Positions 32,453-43,654 of a stretch of DNA of 64,000 bases are shown here, one piece after another (position 1 is the stretch's first letter; the number at the start of each line of letters is the position of its first letter). The stretch covers positions 118,446 to 182,445 of the forward strand of contig QYAI01000043.1 of NCBI GenBank assembly GCA_003988855.1. Direction: 5' to 3'. Both the position numbers and the translations under genes were made by a program. The DNA is from Arachnopeziza araneosa. Its lineage: Eukaryota; Ascomycota; Leotiomycetes; Helotiales; Arachnopezizaceae. The notes under the pieces were generated by a model, which was not told where the DNA came from, did not search any database, and saw nothing but the letters and a program-made list of their open reading frames with translations.

Positions 32453-33031
32453 ATGCCTCCATCATTATCAACACCTGAGTCAGATGCTCACCAGGCGCTC
32501 ATTGCTCAATTGGATATCCACGCAATACAGAAACCTTTCCGCAACCCCTATTGGAAGCCCAATCAACGCCGCAATAAGAACATTAAGACCATCCTCGGCG
32601 ATGCTGTTCGCAAGGAGGCATCCTCCATGCATACTCAAGAAAACAGCGGAGCAGTTACACCCAATCTAGACGAATCTGGAGCCTCTACAGACGGAGAATC
32701 CACACCAGCCGTTTCAATACCAGGCGCCTTACAACCACCCAACTTGGCACAAGCATCACGAAACTTGTCAAAGCTAGTGCTAGAAAAAAATATGAGATCG
32801 AGTGGGTTCGCAGCTGCTCCCAATGCTACGTATACGAATATCGAGTCTGCACCATCTTTAGCACACCAAAAACACTATTGTGATCTTACGGGACTGCCAG
32901 CACCATATACAGATCCGAAGACAAGATTGAGATATCATAATAAGGAGATCTTTGGAGTAATTAGGACGCTGGGTCAAGGGGTTGCAGAGCAGTATTTGGA
33001 GGCGAGAGGAGCGCATACAGTTCTGAAGTGA
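32453..33031 (+). CDS. IES6: INO80 complex subunit Ies6 (YL1 C-terminal domain)
   Basis: A single exon of 192 residues from the ATG at 32453 (GCCATG context); an in-frame ATG at 32384 is also possible but would add a less likely leader. The C-terminus (about residues 142-175) is the YL1-C domain: YCDLTGLPAPYTDPKTRLRY followed by NKEIFGVIRTL, and the end EQYLEARGAHTVLK is typical of Ies6. The middle is low-complexity Ser/Thr-rich. Ies6 binds Arp5 and is needed for nucleosome sliding by INO80. It is divergent from DAD4, with 193 bases between the starts, so the two share a promoter region. Confidence 0.93.
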   Translation: MPPSLSTPESDAHQALIAQLDIHAIQKPFRNPYWKPNQRRNKNIKTILGDAVRKEASSMHTQENSGAVTPNLDESGASTDGESTPAVSIPGALQPPNLAQASRNLSKLVLEKNMRSSGFAAAPNATYTNIESAPSLAHQKHYCDLTGLPAPYTDPKTRLRYHNKEIFGVIRTLGQGVAEQYLEARGAHTVLK

Positions 33032-33820
33032 TGGGCAGATCATTTGCAGTACTTATGGCAGCCAGAAAGAACATTGTGGTTATGGATTATCATTCGAGGC
33101 AGGACTGATGGCAGATCGGAATATCTACTATTCTCTGGGAGATGCTACGATAGCTGATCAATCGCAATCATATTGCTAGACGTCATTCCTAGACTGACTA
33201 TCAACAGCAACGTTCCAAACACGGAACTTTCGCAGCCTTCGAAAACATCTGTCAGACCGACAAAGTCAAGCCCAATCCACCCACTACTCGTCTTTCAACG
33301 AGCAGCTCAAGAAAACGCTCCGGCTTAATCGCGATCCATTCAATATCTGCCTAAATCCCCGAAAGGAAGACGACCTCATACCGAGAGTATAGAATAATAA
33401 ACTCAGTTACCAGAGCTTCGAGCCCTGATCGTCGCGGCATTTGCTTTCTTCTCCGTCCTTTCCATGGCTATTGTGCTTTGTGACAATTGATGAAACCAGT
33501 GAATTGAAACCCCCATCTGACTGCCGTAGCCAATCAGACATTACAAACCTTTCCTGCTGTATAAATATTTCTCGAGAAACATTATTCCTCATTCTTGGCA
33601 GCATGCTGATTCCCCATCGTTCTCGAATCCTTCACAAGCCAGAGGAAAAGCCAAGCACGGGGCGGGAAGACGGGTTTCGCGAGAAATTTCCCAACGTGTC
33701 ACCACGCGAACCGAGCTCGAAGCCAGCTCTCCTTATCGTCGTCTCCAGATCCAAACATTTCTGGGATTCCGCACACGACCTCTCTCCTGCTGCTGTTTTT
33801 CAATCCAGAGACCAGACAAG
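33032..33820. other. Gene-free interval
   Basis: About 790 bases between IES6 and GOT1, both on the plus strand. An open frame at 33441-33944 runs over the GOT1 start in another phase and shows no family signature. Probably IES6 3' UTR and GOT1 promoter. Confidence 0.5.
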
Positions 33821-34577
33821 ATGCCTACCATGTGGTTATCCGATTCGCAGAGTACGTCTACCCTTCTCTCCCCTTGCTCCATCATTTCTCGATGAGAAAA
33901 CAAAGTACGCGGTTTGCGCCGGGAGGATGGCTTTGCGGATCTAGTGATGTTTTCCTTTTTTTTTGGAAAGGAAATCGAGGGAGGAGTGAATGAAGAATCA
34001 TTGCTAATCCGTGAATAGAAATTGGTGTTGCGTTTTGCTCAGGCGGTGGGTACGCTTCTGCGTTTAGCTGCGCACGAGAGTTATACGAAATTGGATATGG
34101 GAAAAGATGAAAGCTGATAATTGTGGTTTATAGGTGGTTTCTTCCTCATTGGCGGTGTATTGCTCTTTTTTGATAGAGCCATGCTTGCGATGGGCAATGT
34201 ACTTCCTCCATCTCTCTTTCCCCCTTTCCTTCCATCGCTTCTTTTGAACTAGTTCTCTAACTCGCCTTCTCCCTCATTAGATCCTCTTCCTCATCGGCCT
34301 AACGATAATAATCGGGCCTCAAAAGACCCTTCTCTTCTTCGCGCGCAAACAAAAACTCAAGGGCACAGCGGCCTTCTTCCTCGGTCTAATCATGATCTTG
34401 ATGCGCTGGGCGCTGATCGGCTTCATGGTCGAGTTGTACGGCATCTTTGTCTTGTTTGGGGATTTCCTGGGGACGATTGCGGGCTTTGCAAGGAACCTAC
34501 CAGTAGTGGGCGCGCCGATTGGGATGTTGGTTGATAGGCTGGGGCTTGGGGGAAGAGGGGAAAGTTTGCCGGTTTAG
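33821..34577 (+). CDS. GOT1: Golgi/ER membrane traffic protein Got1
   Basis: Four exons (33821-33851, 34019-34045, 34134-34198, 34281-34577) give 139 residues, against 138 in yeast Got1. The second exon is only 27 nt. The spliced product reads MPTMWLSDSQ, KIGVAFCSGGGFFLIGGVL, FFDRAMLAMGN, then ILFLIGLTIIIGPQKTLLFF and RWALIGFMVELYGIFVLFGD. This gives the expected four membrane segments of the Got1/Sft2 family. Got1 is a tetraspanning membrane protein of ER-Golgi vesicles. The second intron uses a GTGGGT donor; the alternative GTACGC donor two bases on gives the wrong frame. Confidence 0.95.
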
Positions 34578-35054
34578 AGGAAGGGAAGGGAATGATGTGT
34601 AGCATTGTGGTTATGCTATGCTGTGTACAAGATCTATTGATCGTTGGATGGTGGTGTCAAGGTATGGTTCGATAGACTGTATGATATGATATGGGATCGT
34701 GGGAAGACGGCGTTTGGGGTAGAGACTGGCTGTTAGTAGAGCCATTGCTCCTATTGCTTGAGCTTTTTGATGAGAGATGTCCTTGTCGAATATACCCCGA
34801 ATTGAACTCCTGTCATAAATCACCTATCTCGTCGTGCTGCTAAATCATAATTCCTCTGCAGAAAGTCATGTATTCGTTACCTATGCAAAGCTTGCCCAAC
34901 GCTGTACTGCAAGGTATCCTCATCCCCCAGATAGACCACATTCCGTTATCATAAAGACACAGTTCTAGTGTCCGCACTCTGAATGCCAAAGAAGTCCCCC
35001 TCTATACGTCATGCAAATCTCCCACCCACCCAATAAACGTCTCCAGCTGCGTTC
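34578..35054. other. Gene-free interval
   Basis: About 480 bases between the stops of two converging genes, GOT1 and profilin. Nothing else recognised. Confidence 0.5.
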
Positions 35055-35760
35055 TTAATATCCAACCTTAATGAGGTAATCAGCTAGACCTTCGACCGTT
35101 GTTGTGCAATTTCCGGCTTGCATGGTCTCGTTGTAGTGAGCGATGAGGATGGCTTGTGTAGTTTTGACGATGGCAATTCCATCCTTGCCCTGCAACTCGT
35201 TAATTAAAAGGTTTCCTTTCAATGCCTAAGTATAGCCTCTAATGCCGAGACCATATAGGAGAAATCCAACAATGCGATTGATGACCAGCCTTACCTTTCT
35301 CGCATACAGGCTTCTGTCCTCTGCTTTGGTCAGGATGTATTTCTCCCCTCCAATATGCAGTCCGGAGCCCCAAAGTTTATCTGCGTTTTTGAAGCCACCA
35401 ATGATTTCTTGCAATTCTGCAGGTTTTGCCTATTCAAAACATCAGTAGTGATCATCGAGAAAGAGTGTTGTTATTCAGCGTCGGCGCTCTTGACCGAATC
35501 GGGATCTGATATCTCGAGAACATACTTCGAAGCCAGGCGAGCCAGCCCATTTACTGTCGCCTGCAATACTGTAGATTGCTCCCTTATCGACATGACCAGT
35601 GCCTATCAAGCTATGCCACTATTAGGACCACTATAGACAGTATCCAATGTTCCAAATCGATGGTAGAACGAACCTAGAGTCTACGTATGCTATTGTCTCG
35701 GAGTCAGCAAAGCTCGAGGTGGGGTAACTCGAGGGATTTTCACATACCTTGCCACGACAT
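35055..35760 (-). CDS. PFY1: Profilin (five exons, two of them micro-exons)
   Basis: Reconstructed by splicing: exons 35760-35748 (13 nt), 35689-35674 (16 nt), 35610-35526, 35429-35295 and 35189-35055 give 127 residues. The product starts MSWQAYVDSS, continues LIGTGHVDKGAIYSIAGDS and ELQEIIGGFKNADKLW, and ends CTTTVEGLADYLIKVGY, which is fungal profilin throughout. Donors are GTATGT, GTTCGT, GTATGT and GTAAGG. Profilin binds actin monomers and proline-rich formins in the cytoplasm. Only the fourth exon shows in an open-frame scan, because the first two exons together carry fewer than ten codons. Confidence 0.95.
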
Positions 35761-37734
35761 GTTGAGGGATTTGCGTAAAAGTTGGCGGGTGGATAAGATG
35801 TCTCCAAAGTTGAAGCAGAGCCGCAATGATTCGATTCAGAGTTTCTTGATGGTGGAATGTGGTTTGTTGTTGTGTAGTGATTCTCTCGCGCCTGAAGAAA
35901 GCTGCCTGCAGGTTAGCGAGCGGAAAGGACCCCACCAAAGCCGCAGCTACTCTTTACCTGTCAAGCTCGTCAGTCTGAACGCGGCCTTCCTAACCACGAA
36001 TCTTGACACTCGAGTTCGTCAAGCGCCAAGGCATACTACGACGTCAGCAGGCTCCTCGCAAAGCAAATGAATTGATTCATTCAGGTTTGAATTTGATTGT
36101 CTTGATGCTTTGGCAGGTCACGTTTTTATGTGGAGCCAGCCTTTTTGTTGACACGGAGTCGAGGGGAACATTATGCAACTTCATAAAGCATTTATCCATT
36201 CTTGATGGAAGGTCTCTCTTGTATCAACTAACACCTCATCCTAGCATGCACCGCTTTCTAGAAGATACCAACCCTGGGCCGCCGACCATGCAAAATCCAA
36301 GCACGAGGATAGACTCTTCCGGCCTATCTTATGATGTATCACGAACACGATCATCCGCCACGAGAAGGAAGTCGACGATACAGGGTACAGATCTCAATCT
36401 CAAATCTATCCGGCCCATCTGGGGTAACGAATACTACATCGAGGTTGCATACAGCGGAGTACTTTTTTCATATCATCACCAGGCATGAAAGCCACGAGAA
36501 AGTCCGCAGTCATAGCACAATGAAGGCAGTGTACGGTCAGAAAGGTATCATGGCCATGCTGACAGATCCTTCGTTGAACGAGTTGCCCCTCTGCCCTTTC
36601 AGATGCTGTGTTTCTTGGCAGAGAGACGATTGTTCCATCTGGTTTTAGGACGGTTGTTGCAAATCCCTTAGACTCCTAACTCCTGATACGACGAATCATC
36701 TGATGGTTCGTAGCACGGCGGCCGGCATAGTCGAGTCCAAACATTGCTTCATCTTAAGAATAGCCGGGACTCGTCGGAATGTTGCAACAGATCTTCCTCC
36801 TGGATAGCTTTGGTCTGATGTTGGACTGTTCGCTCTGATTTGCCACGACGCGTCTGTCGCCCATGCCGTGCTCTCCCTACGCCATGCCCGACTCCAGAGC
36901 AATCCGCACGGTCAGATCGCACAGCCAAATGCGGACCTGGAAAGACTGTGCTATCTGTTTACTTCAAGATGTGGTCATCCCCCTGGTGGTTTCATCCTTT
37001 CGCCAGTGAGCGCACAACGTCAATTCGTTGGCGAGGCGAGAGATCTTGGCTTCTTGACGCGAACCCGCCCATCCGCCGACGGAATCACTCAAGAGATAAC
37101 ACCACAAGACACAGAATTGTGTTATGCAACATTCTTGACACCGACCACCCGTACATCTACGACAGCAAAGATTTTGGCTGTTCTAGGAAGCTGGCCTGTG
37201 CCCTTGCAATTGGACCAACGGTAAGATTGATGCGACATGGCGACGCTCCTTTGGGCCCCTGTCTTGATACACGCAACGGTCGTGAGCGAGGCTTCCTTCA
37301 TTTCATTTTGATTCTGCCTCTTCTAGAATCCACCCATCCCTCCAGCAAGTCAACTGGAACTCCGCTCTCATTAGAATCATCCTGGATGGCGATCAACCTG
37401 GCTCCTGTCGTCAAATGATCATTCCCTGGTCCCATATACCTCAAACCTCATAGAATGTCAGTACCCATGACAGGGCTGACGAGATGGTGCATCTAGATAA
37501 GTCGTTCAATTCCTCAAGCTCTCTTATCCGTCACCTCCACTATCCTTTGATTGTTGCTGCAATTGCTGCTCAAAGGGTTCGCTGGTGAACCTGTCCACTC
37601 CTTTTTCACTTCACTATTATATTAATATTTTCTTGCCACTCGTTCCCCGTTTCACCCCGCATTCAACCTTATGTTCGGTTTGACTGATCGTCCTATCGCT
37701 ACCAAGCAAACAAATCCCTTTCACAAACACAATC
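35761..37734. other. Gene-free interval
   Basis: About 2 kb. It includes the profilin promoter on the left and the promoter of the 37.7 kb gene on the right. Several overlapping open frames of 95-192 codons between 36.0 and 37.4 kb show no family signature, and no splice path links them. A small undetected gene here cannot be excluded. Confidence 0.4.
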
Positions 37735-40393
37735 ATGTTCAGGTCAAAGACAGCGTGGACCCAATTCGGGAAGAGTCCGAAGGGTCGAGACGCAGATGGA
37801 GCTAGTGCGTCAGGAGTTGTATCAGAAGATGTGCAGCCGAGCTCCTCGGACAGACCAGTGCGATTCGTGGAATTCAGTGAACTGAAGAGGGATCGTCTTC
37901 CACCTAGACCAAGTACCTCTGCTGGACCTGACTCGGCATTCACGAAGCGGAAAAACGCAGAGAAGAGGGAAACGAAGGATGATCTTCACTTCAATCCGCT
38001 TGCAGTACATGGGAAAGGAACTACTTTCTACAACTTTCCCCTCCCAGGAAATCTCCCTACGCCGGCCAGCAGTCCAACAAAATCCGTGGCCCCGCCAATG
38101 CCCAGGAAGTCTTCCATGAAACGCCGCGTTGAACGTCCAGCAACACCAGAATCAATGGAAATAATCCAGGATGGCCTACCAGTACCAGAGCCGATTATTG
38201 GGATGGCCCTTGGAAGCCCATCTCACCCGCCAACAGTCTACCAGCAAAGCCCATCCGATGTTAGTCCAATGGAGTCGGGGCGAGATAGCTCTTTTGATGA
38301 TCGGGCCACTCCCACACCTCAGCTCAAACATAAACAGAGCAAGTGGAAGATATTTGGTGGCCTGTTCGGGGCCAAGAAGAATGACTCCTCGGAGTTCTAC
38401 CAAGTCAAGCCGGAATCTTTTCGAACAACACCTCGCTCTGAGCCGGAACCAATCATGATTCAATCCCCGGAGATAGAACGGCCAAAATCTCGAAGCAGAA
38501 ACCGAGCCAAGTCGGTAACAAAGTCTGGTAAAGACAAGGACAAGCCAGATGTCAAGAGGACAAACACAGCTCCACTACGCTTTGATATGAGCGGTGCGAT
38601 AAATGCAGCACCTCTTCCTGATATCACACTAGAAGGAAAGAAGTTAGAAGAGAAGACAGGTACCTCGCTACTTGACGTCGAAATTCCTACTACCAAGATG
38701 GATCGATACAGTGTCATGTTCAGCAGCGTCCTTCAGAATCCTTCACAGACATCAGCGTCATCACTTCTTGCAAGACGGCAAGCGACGCTTGAGAAACTTA
38801 GAACCGTCAACGAAGCCCTTGCTTCGAAGGTTAGCCCTCACGTCCACTGGGCCCCCGATGTCTGGTTCTAATCCCGGATGATAGGAACAAGAATTAAATG
38901 CTCGAGAAAAACACATAATGGGACGACCATTATCTTCGCCGCAACCAACAAAGAGCCCCTCATTTTCCCTTTTCCCAAAGGAACAAACGAATTCACGTCC
39001 GGGCTCGTCCTCGATGAGCCTTCGGCGTTCAAATACTTCGCCTGCAGCTCTTTCTCCTGCTCGTCCATCCTTTGCACCAGGATTAAAGAATCCAGTGCAT
39101 GCTGCTCTCCTAGAAGAAGATCCTCCACAGGGAGATGTCTGGATAGACAAGAAAGGCGTCATCCGAAGAGGCCAGCCGCTCTCTGTTCAAACAGAACAGG
39201 AATCAAAGCCGGTATCGCAACCTGCTGCAATCAATCCACGAGATTCCGTGGGTTGGTCGCCTGAGAAATCGCATCTCAGTCTTGACTCACCTGAAATTAC
39301 TGAAACCCCTAACAACGGGCATCTGCCTCGAGTAGATGAGTGTGAAAAGGAGGACACCTACGATCCAACTCCTCTTCCCATGAAGCCCATCCTAACGGAA
39401 CCAAGTTGGCAAATGGTCAAACAGTCTCACACGGCTAATTCCTCCGTCTCAACTTCCACATCTTCTACTTCTGGATCAGGTCACTCATCTTCTACATCCG
39501 CCTCATCCATCACAACCCCACAAAGTGCGACGTCGCTCACCGGCAAACAGCTCAAAGAAATCCGCCTCCGCTCACCACCCCAAAACCCTCCGGCTGCAGC
39601 AGTTCCTACAGCTTCCCAACCCACCACACCACGCACTCGTTCCCGAGCTGCAACAACTAGCGCCGCTGCTCCACAATCCTCAGATGCGCAAACCGCATCT
39701 CTAATACCCCGACGAAAAGCGAGCATCGTGACACACTCCAACGGCCGCTTCGTCCCCTCCCCTTCCCCTGGACCACGGAGTCCAGAAGAAGTAGAGGCTC
39801 ACCTCAAATCGGCTGCTGATTTGTCCATCGCCCGACAGATTTCCATTTCTCAACAACAAAGACAACTTCTCAAACCACTTACTATGCCGTTGAAACCGAC
39901 TGGTAACTCCGTGGTAGGAAATGTCAGCTTCCCTACACCTGCGAGTGGAGTTGTGGGGAAAGCAGCCAGCCCTTTAACTGCAGTTGCCAATGCGGCACAA
40001 GAAAGAGCCGCCAGTCCTGCACAGAAGAGATTCCCAGTACCGTCCAAGAAACTGATGGAAGAACAAGGACAAGAAAGGGTAGTACAGGGCGTCAAGCCTA
40101 GTACGCCTACCCTCGTTATCGTTGATGAGAATGGGCTTAATGAAAGTGATTTCTGGAGTGGAGCGAAAACAAAGGCTCCGGTAGGACTAGCGGAGAGAAG
40201 GAAGCAGAGAGAAAAGGCCCACGATCATGGAACTGAGAGGGCAAGTGGGGAGATTGTTATTGGGCATATGATTGGCTTGGAAGAGAGTGATAAAGTGAAG
40301 GAGAGAGACAGATTGTTGAGAGCAAGAGAGTTACAACATAGAAAGAGTGAGAGGGTGGTTGTGGAGAGGGTTAGTATGGAAAGTGGGCGTTAG
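37735..40393 (+). CDS. Large disordered Ser/Pro-rich protein, unknown function
   Basis: Two long open frames are exons of one gene. A 55-nt intron (38830-38884; GTTAGC donor, GATGATAG acceptor, CTAAT branch-like motif) joins exon 1 (37735-38829) to exon 2 (38885-40393). The join reads NEALASK|EQELNARE in frame, giving 867 residues. The protein is rich in Ser, Pro, Thr and Lys, with short conserved-looking pieces: WTQFGKSPKGRD near the start, SKWKIFGGLFGAKK at about 203-216, a predicted helix at the exon junction, and a charged C-terminal region (LAERRKQREKAHDHG). I recognise no domain and no membrane segment. It is most likely a fungal-specific scaffold or regulator; no function is claimed. 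Confidence 0.82.
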
Positions 40394-41098
40394 GAGGATA
40401 TGTGAATACTCTGGTAGTATAGATAAAAAGAGCAAGGCGTTGGGGCGGGGGGATAGGTTGGTTTGGTGAAATTTTTATAGGGTGGATTAGTTGATGATAC
40501 CAATTTACATTCTCAACACATGATGGCTTGATATAAAATATGCTCCAGACTCTGAAATCAATATCGTATATAAGTATATGGAGTTAACCCTGTAGGCTTC
40601 AATTTTTCTTTCCCTTCTCACATGTACATCTCGAGAGAAGTGCAATTTATCCCCATGGAAGTCTGATGAGTGGAAGGGAATAAGGTGGAGCAAGATAAAC
40701 CTCATTTGCACATTCGAGAGTTGACCAGCAGATAATGGTGTTAAAAGAATGCTTTTACGTAGAAACAGTAGTGATTGAGCTTTGTGCGAGATGTCCAAGA
40801 CTTATGTTTAGGAGGTGAGAATGGGAGTATCGCTAAACCCGCATAAGCTGAAGTTCCTTTTCAAGACACAGTTCAGTATAGGCTTTTTTTTTACCTCAAG
40901 ATTATTTAAAAACACTAGTAGATGAAAGGATAGAAGACGTGAAACGGGAAGGGGATTACTCCTCAGTCGAACAAATAGATGGGAATTGACCTGATTCCCA
41001 ACTCAAAGTCACGAGACGACCGTTTACCTCTCTCGCTTCCATCGTCCTCATAGATCCACCTCGCTCATCCACCCACGCCTCTCTCTCTCAATGAGAAC
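40394..41098. other. Gene-free interval
   Basis: About 700 bases holding the 3' UTR of the disordered-protein gene and the promoter of the dehydratase-like gene. No other feature seen. Confidence 0.5.
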
Positions 41099-41784
41099 AT
41101 GAAACCTCCCACCCGTCCCTGCACGCACATCTTCCCGTCCCCAAAAACCATCAGGGCATACCCATCCCTCCGCCATCTCCGGGAGATGGCCACGCAATCC
41201 CACAGCACCGCAGCCGCAGCAGCCGCAGCCGCAGCCGCAGACTCGGAGCCGGCACCAAGTTTCTCGTCCGCCGCCTATGCGGTTGAGCAGGGGCGCAGAG
41301 ATCTGGAGACCCTGCTTAGACCGCGCGGGAGGTGGTCGCTGACTGGTGATGGGAAAGGTGTCGAGCGCGCGTTCAAGTTCAGGGGGTTCAAGGCGTGTTG
41401 GGTTGGTTTCTCTTTTCCTCGTCCTCACAACCCTGGTCCCTCTCATTCCTTTCTCCTCCTTTTCTTTTTTAAAAAAATAAAAAACCAAAAAAAGTATCAG
41501 ACTAACGAGAACAGACCTTTATGGATACGGTCAGTAAAGAGTGTGTAAAGAATAAACACCACCCGGAATGGTCAAATGTGTATAACACGGCGTTTGTGAG
41601 GTGGACGACGCATAGGCCGAGTGGGTTGAGTGAGTTGGATACAAAGATGGCGGGGATCTGTGATGAGGTGGGGAGTTTGTGTGGGGAGCTTAAGGGAGAT
41701 GGGGAGGAGGTGAGTCGGGGGAAAGAGTTGGTTGGGAGGGTGGTGGATGAAGCTGGTGATGACTGTTGTGTTCCTAGGAGGTGA
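41099..41784 (+). CDS. Pterin-4a-carbinolamine dehydratase-like protein
   Basis: Two exons (41099-41401 and 41515-41784) joined by a 113-nt intron with a GTTGGT donor. The product is 190 residues from the first ATG, or 161 from the ATG at 41186. The core reads GRWSLTGDGKGVERAFKF and FKACW, then across the intron TFMDTVSKEC, HHPEWSNVYN and VRWTTHRPSGLSELD. HHPEW and the TTH...GL...D layout are the conserved pattern of the PCD/DCoH fold, whose enzyme recycles tetrahydrobiopterin; in fungi its exact role is unclear. The N-terminus has a run of ten alanines encoded by GCA/GCC repeats. The extra 29 N-terminal residues may be a targeting sequence, but this is uncertain. Confidence 0.85.
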
Positions 41785-42050
41785 TGGGAAAATGAGATTT
41801 ACTCTAGGGTTGGCGTAAGCAAGCGAGTGTATTCTGGTGTAGATTATGGTAGGTTTCACGAGATATATTAATTAGGGAGACAATTAGGGAGCCTATGTAT
41901 AAACCACCAACGCCAATCCAAAACCATCCTCCGGATAGACCATTGGTCATATCAAGATTCTCTCGCCCACAATGCTTCGTCACTATCTACTCACTCTCCA
42001 AAATCTTGACTCGATCTATTCTCCAACATATTTACAGCTTCCATCCTCGC

Positions 42051-43021
42051 TTACTGGGCTTTCTTTGATGTAGCAGTGAGTTGGGCTTGCTTGCGCTCGC
42101 GTCTTCTCTTTGCTGCTTCTGGACCAGATTCAGTGTCCATCATGTAATCCCACCATCTGAAACTACTCGCGTAGTTACCAATAAAACGTTCATGGTGAAC
42201 GTCATGATGTTGAGCACCGGCCCAGAAAGGTAGGAAATGGTGCAAGCTCCATGGGAATTCATAACCACTGTGTGCGTCAATGGCCTGGAAAAGACGGCAA
42301 GTAATCCAGAGATACATTGTCAGAACGTGAAGATTGCCAGTGGTCAAGCACCAGATGACTGGGACGAAAACGGTTCCGAAACCTAGGACCATAGTCTCAA
42401 TCGGCGAAGCGTACTCGGCAGCCAATCCGAAGGGAGCCGAGTATTGGTGATGGATTTTATGGATGTATTTGTAGAATGGGCCCCAGTGAAAGAGACGATG
42501 CATCCAGTAATGCCATGCGTCCTCCAACACGAAAAAGATGGCGATATGGAGACAGATCGTCTGCCACGCTGGGAAGGGGACGCCAGTGTCCATACCGCAC
42601 GCCTTAGCCATGGGATGAAAGAGCCAGATCTGAGGCAATTCGACGGTGAAATGACTGAGAAGAACGAGTTTGGTGCAGGCCCATTGTTCGGCAGTTGTTG
42701 GGATCTTTTGCCCCTGAATCTTGTACTTGTTGAAGTATGGAATGCAATCGATTATGATCCAGGGAAGACTGCGGCCGAAGTAAACGGCCTCGTGCATCAC
42801 GAAAGACATGATTCCTGTAGCGAGGACATCGTTTTGCATGTACGCGTACCAGGACTGTAGCAATGGTTAGCATGATGGGGGGAGAAGGCAGGATGCGATC
42901 TACTCACAGCCCAGAGACGCTCAAAAATGTTCAGGTGGACATTGTATTTGGACAACTCACTGTAGATACCGAAGTAGCTATCTGGAGTTGTCAACAGAGT
43001 AGAATTCGACATGAAATCCAT
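42051..43021 (-). CDS. ERG25: C-4 methylsterol oxidase Erg25
   Basis: Two exons (43021-42908 and 42854-42051) give 305 residues; the join is RLWA|SWYAYMQ. The three histidine motifs of the fatty-acid-hydroxylase superfamily are present: HRLFH (157-161), HKIHH (170-174) and HHDVHH (254-259). Hydrophobic membrane segments precede and separate them. The C-terminus is lysine/arginine-rich and ends KKAQ. Erg25 removes C-4 methyl groups of sterol intermediates in the ER, using oxygen, iron and cytochrome b5. It is divergent from ERG1, another oxygen-requiring step of the same pathway, with 633 bases between the start codons. Confidence 0.96.
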
Positions 43022-43654
43022 AGTGAGGAGCACCAGGAGAGCGAGAAAATGTTGTTGACGAGGAAGAGTCGAAATGCGAATCTAAATATTCCCAGGAGAA
43101 CTAGCGGAGCCAATGTCCGACATGACCATCGGGCCACAACCCAACAGCCGGAGATCCAGGTCCCGGGCAGGGGCATGCAGATCAGGTGACTCGTCTTCGT
43201 AATTCCATTCCAAGTTTCCATTGTGGATTTCATCCATGTCGTCGCATTCGTGGAAATCCATGCCATCTCTTATTCGTACGCTACATCTCTGCAGTCAATT
43301 GGATCTTCCATTCTTTCATTCTTCCCTCATTGCTACGTAACCCCTTTCCCACGCTTCACGTGGAGATTGGCTAATCAACAACCCCGTTACATTCGCAGAC
43401 CAAAAAGTCTGATTCAATTCGGGGACCACATCGTACCATTCGGAATCGCCTTGTCCACTCTACCGTCCGTTCTCCATCGTCCGACTCTTGTCATCAGTCG
43501 TTACCTATCAGCTCACTCTCGTACCTCGACATCTACCTCTGTTCCGATACCGAATCCGACCTGCATAGCCTCCCGCACTCCTGCAGATTTCACATGTTGA
43601 AAAGAGATTCCGGGCTCAAATTTCACTACATTCTTTTCTCTTCCTCTCTCAACA
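43022..43654. promoter_or_regulatory. Shared divergent ERG25/ERG1 promoter region
   Basis: A 633-base region separates the ATGs of ERG25 (minus) and ERG1 (plus), so both promoters must lie here. At 43357-43362 is a palindromic CACGTG E-box, and at 43366-43370 an inverted CCAAT box (ATTGG), 3 bases apart. At 43128-43137 ATCGGGCCAC weakly resembles a sterol regulatory element. In aspergilli the SREBP factor SrbA and the CCAAT-binding complex act together on erg genes; applying this here is an inference. Confidence 0.55.

Noticed and set aside
36003..37418. Several frames of 105-192 codons between profilin and the disordered-protein gene
   Set aside because: Different frames overlap, no family pattern, and no consistent introns link them.
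38872..38917. Two separate genes at 37.7-38.9 and 38.9-40.4 kb
   Set aside because: A canonical 55-nt intron joins them in frame with a continuous helical sequence, so one gene is the better model.
41048..41488. 146-codon minus-strand frame with Gly/Cys-rich run
   Set aside because: It is the antisense of the alanine repeat and exon 1 of the dehydratase-like gene, which has clear homology and splicing.
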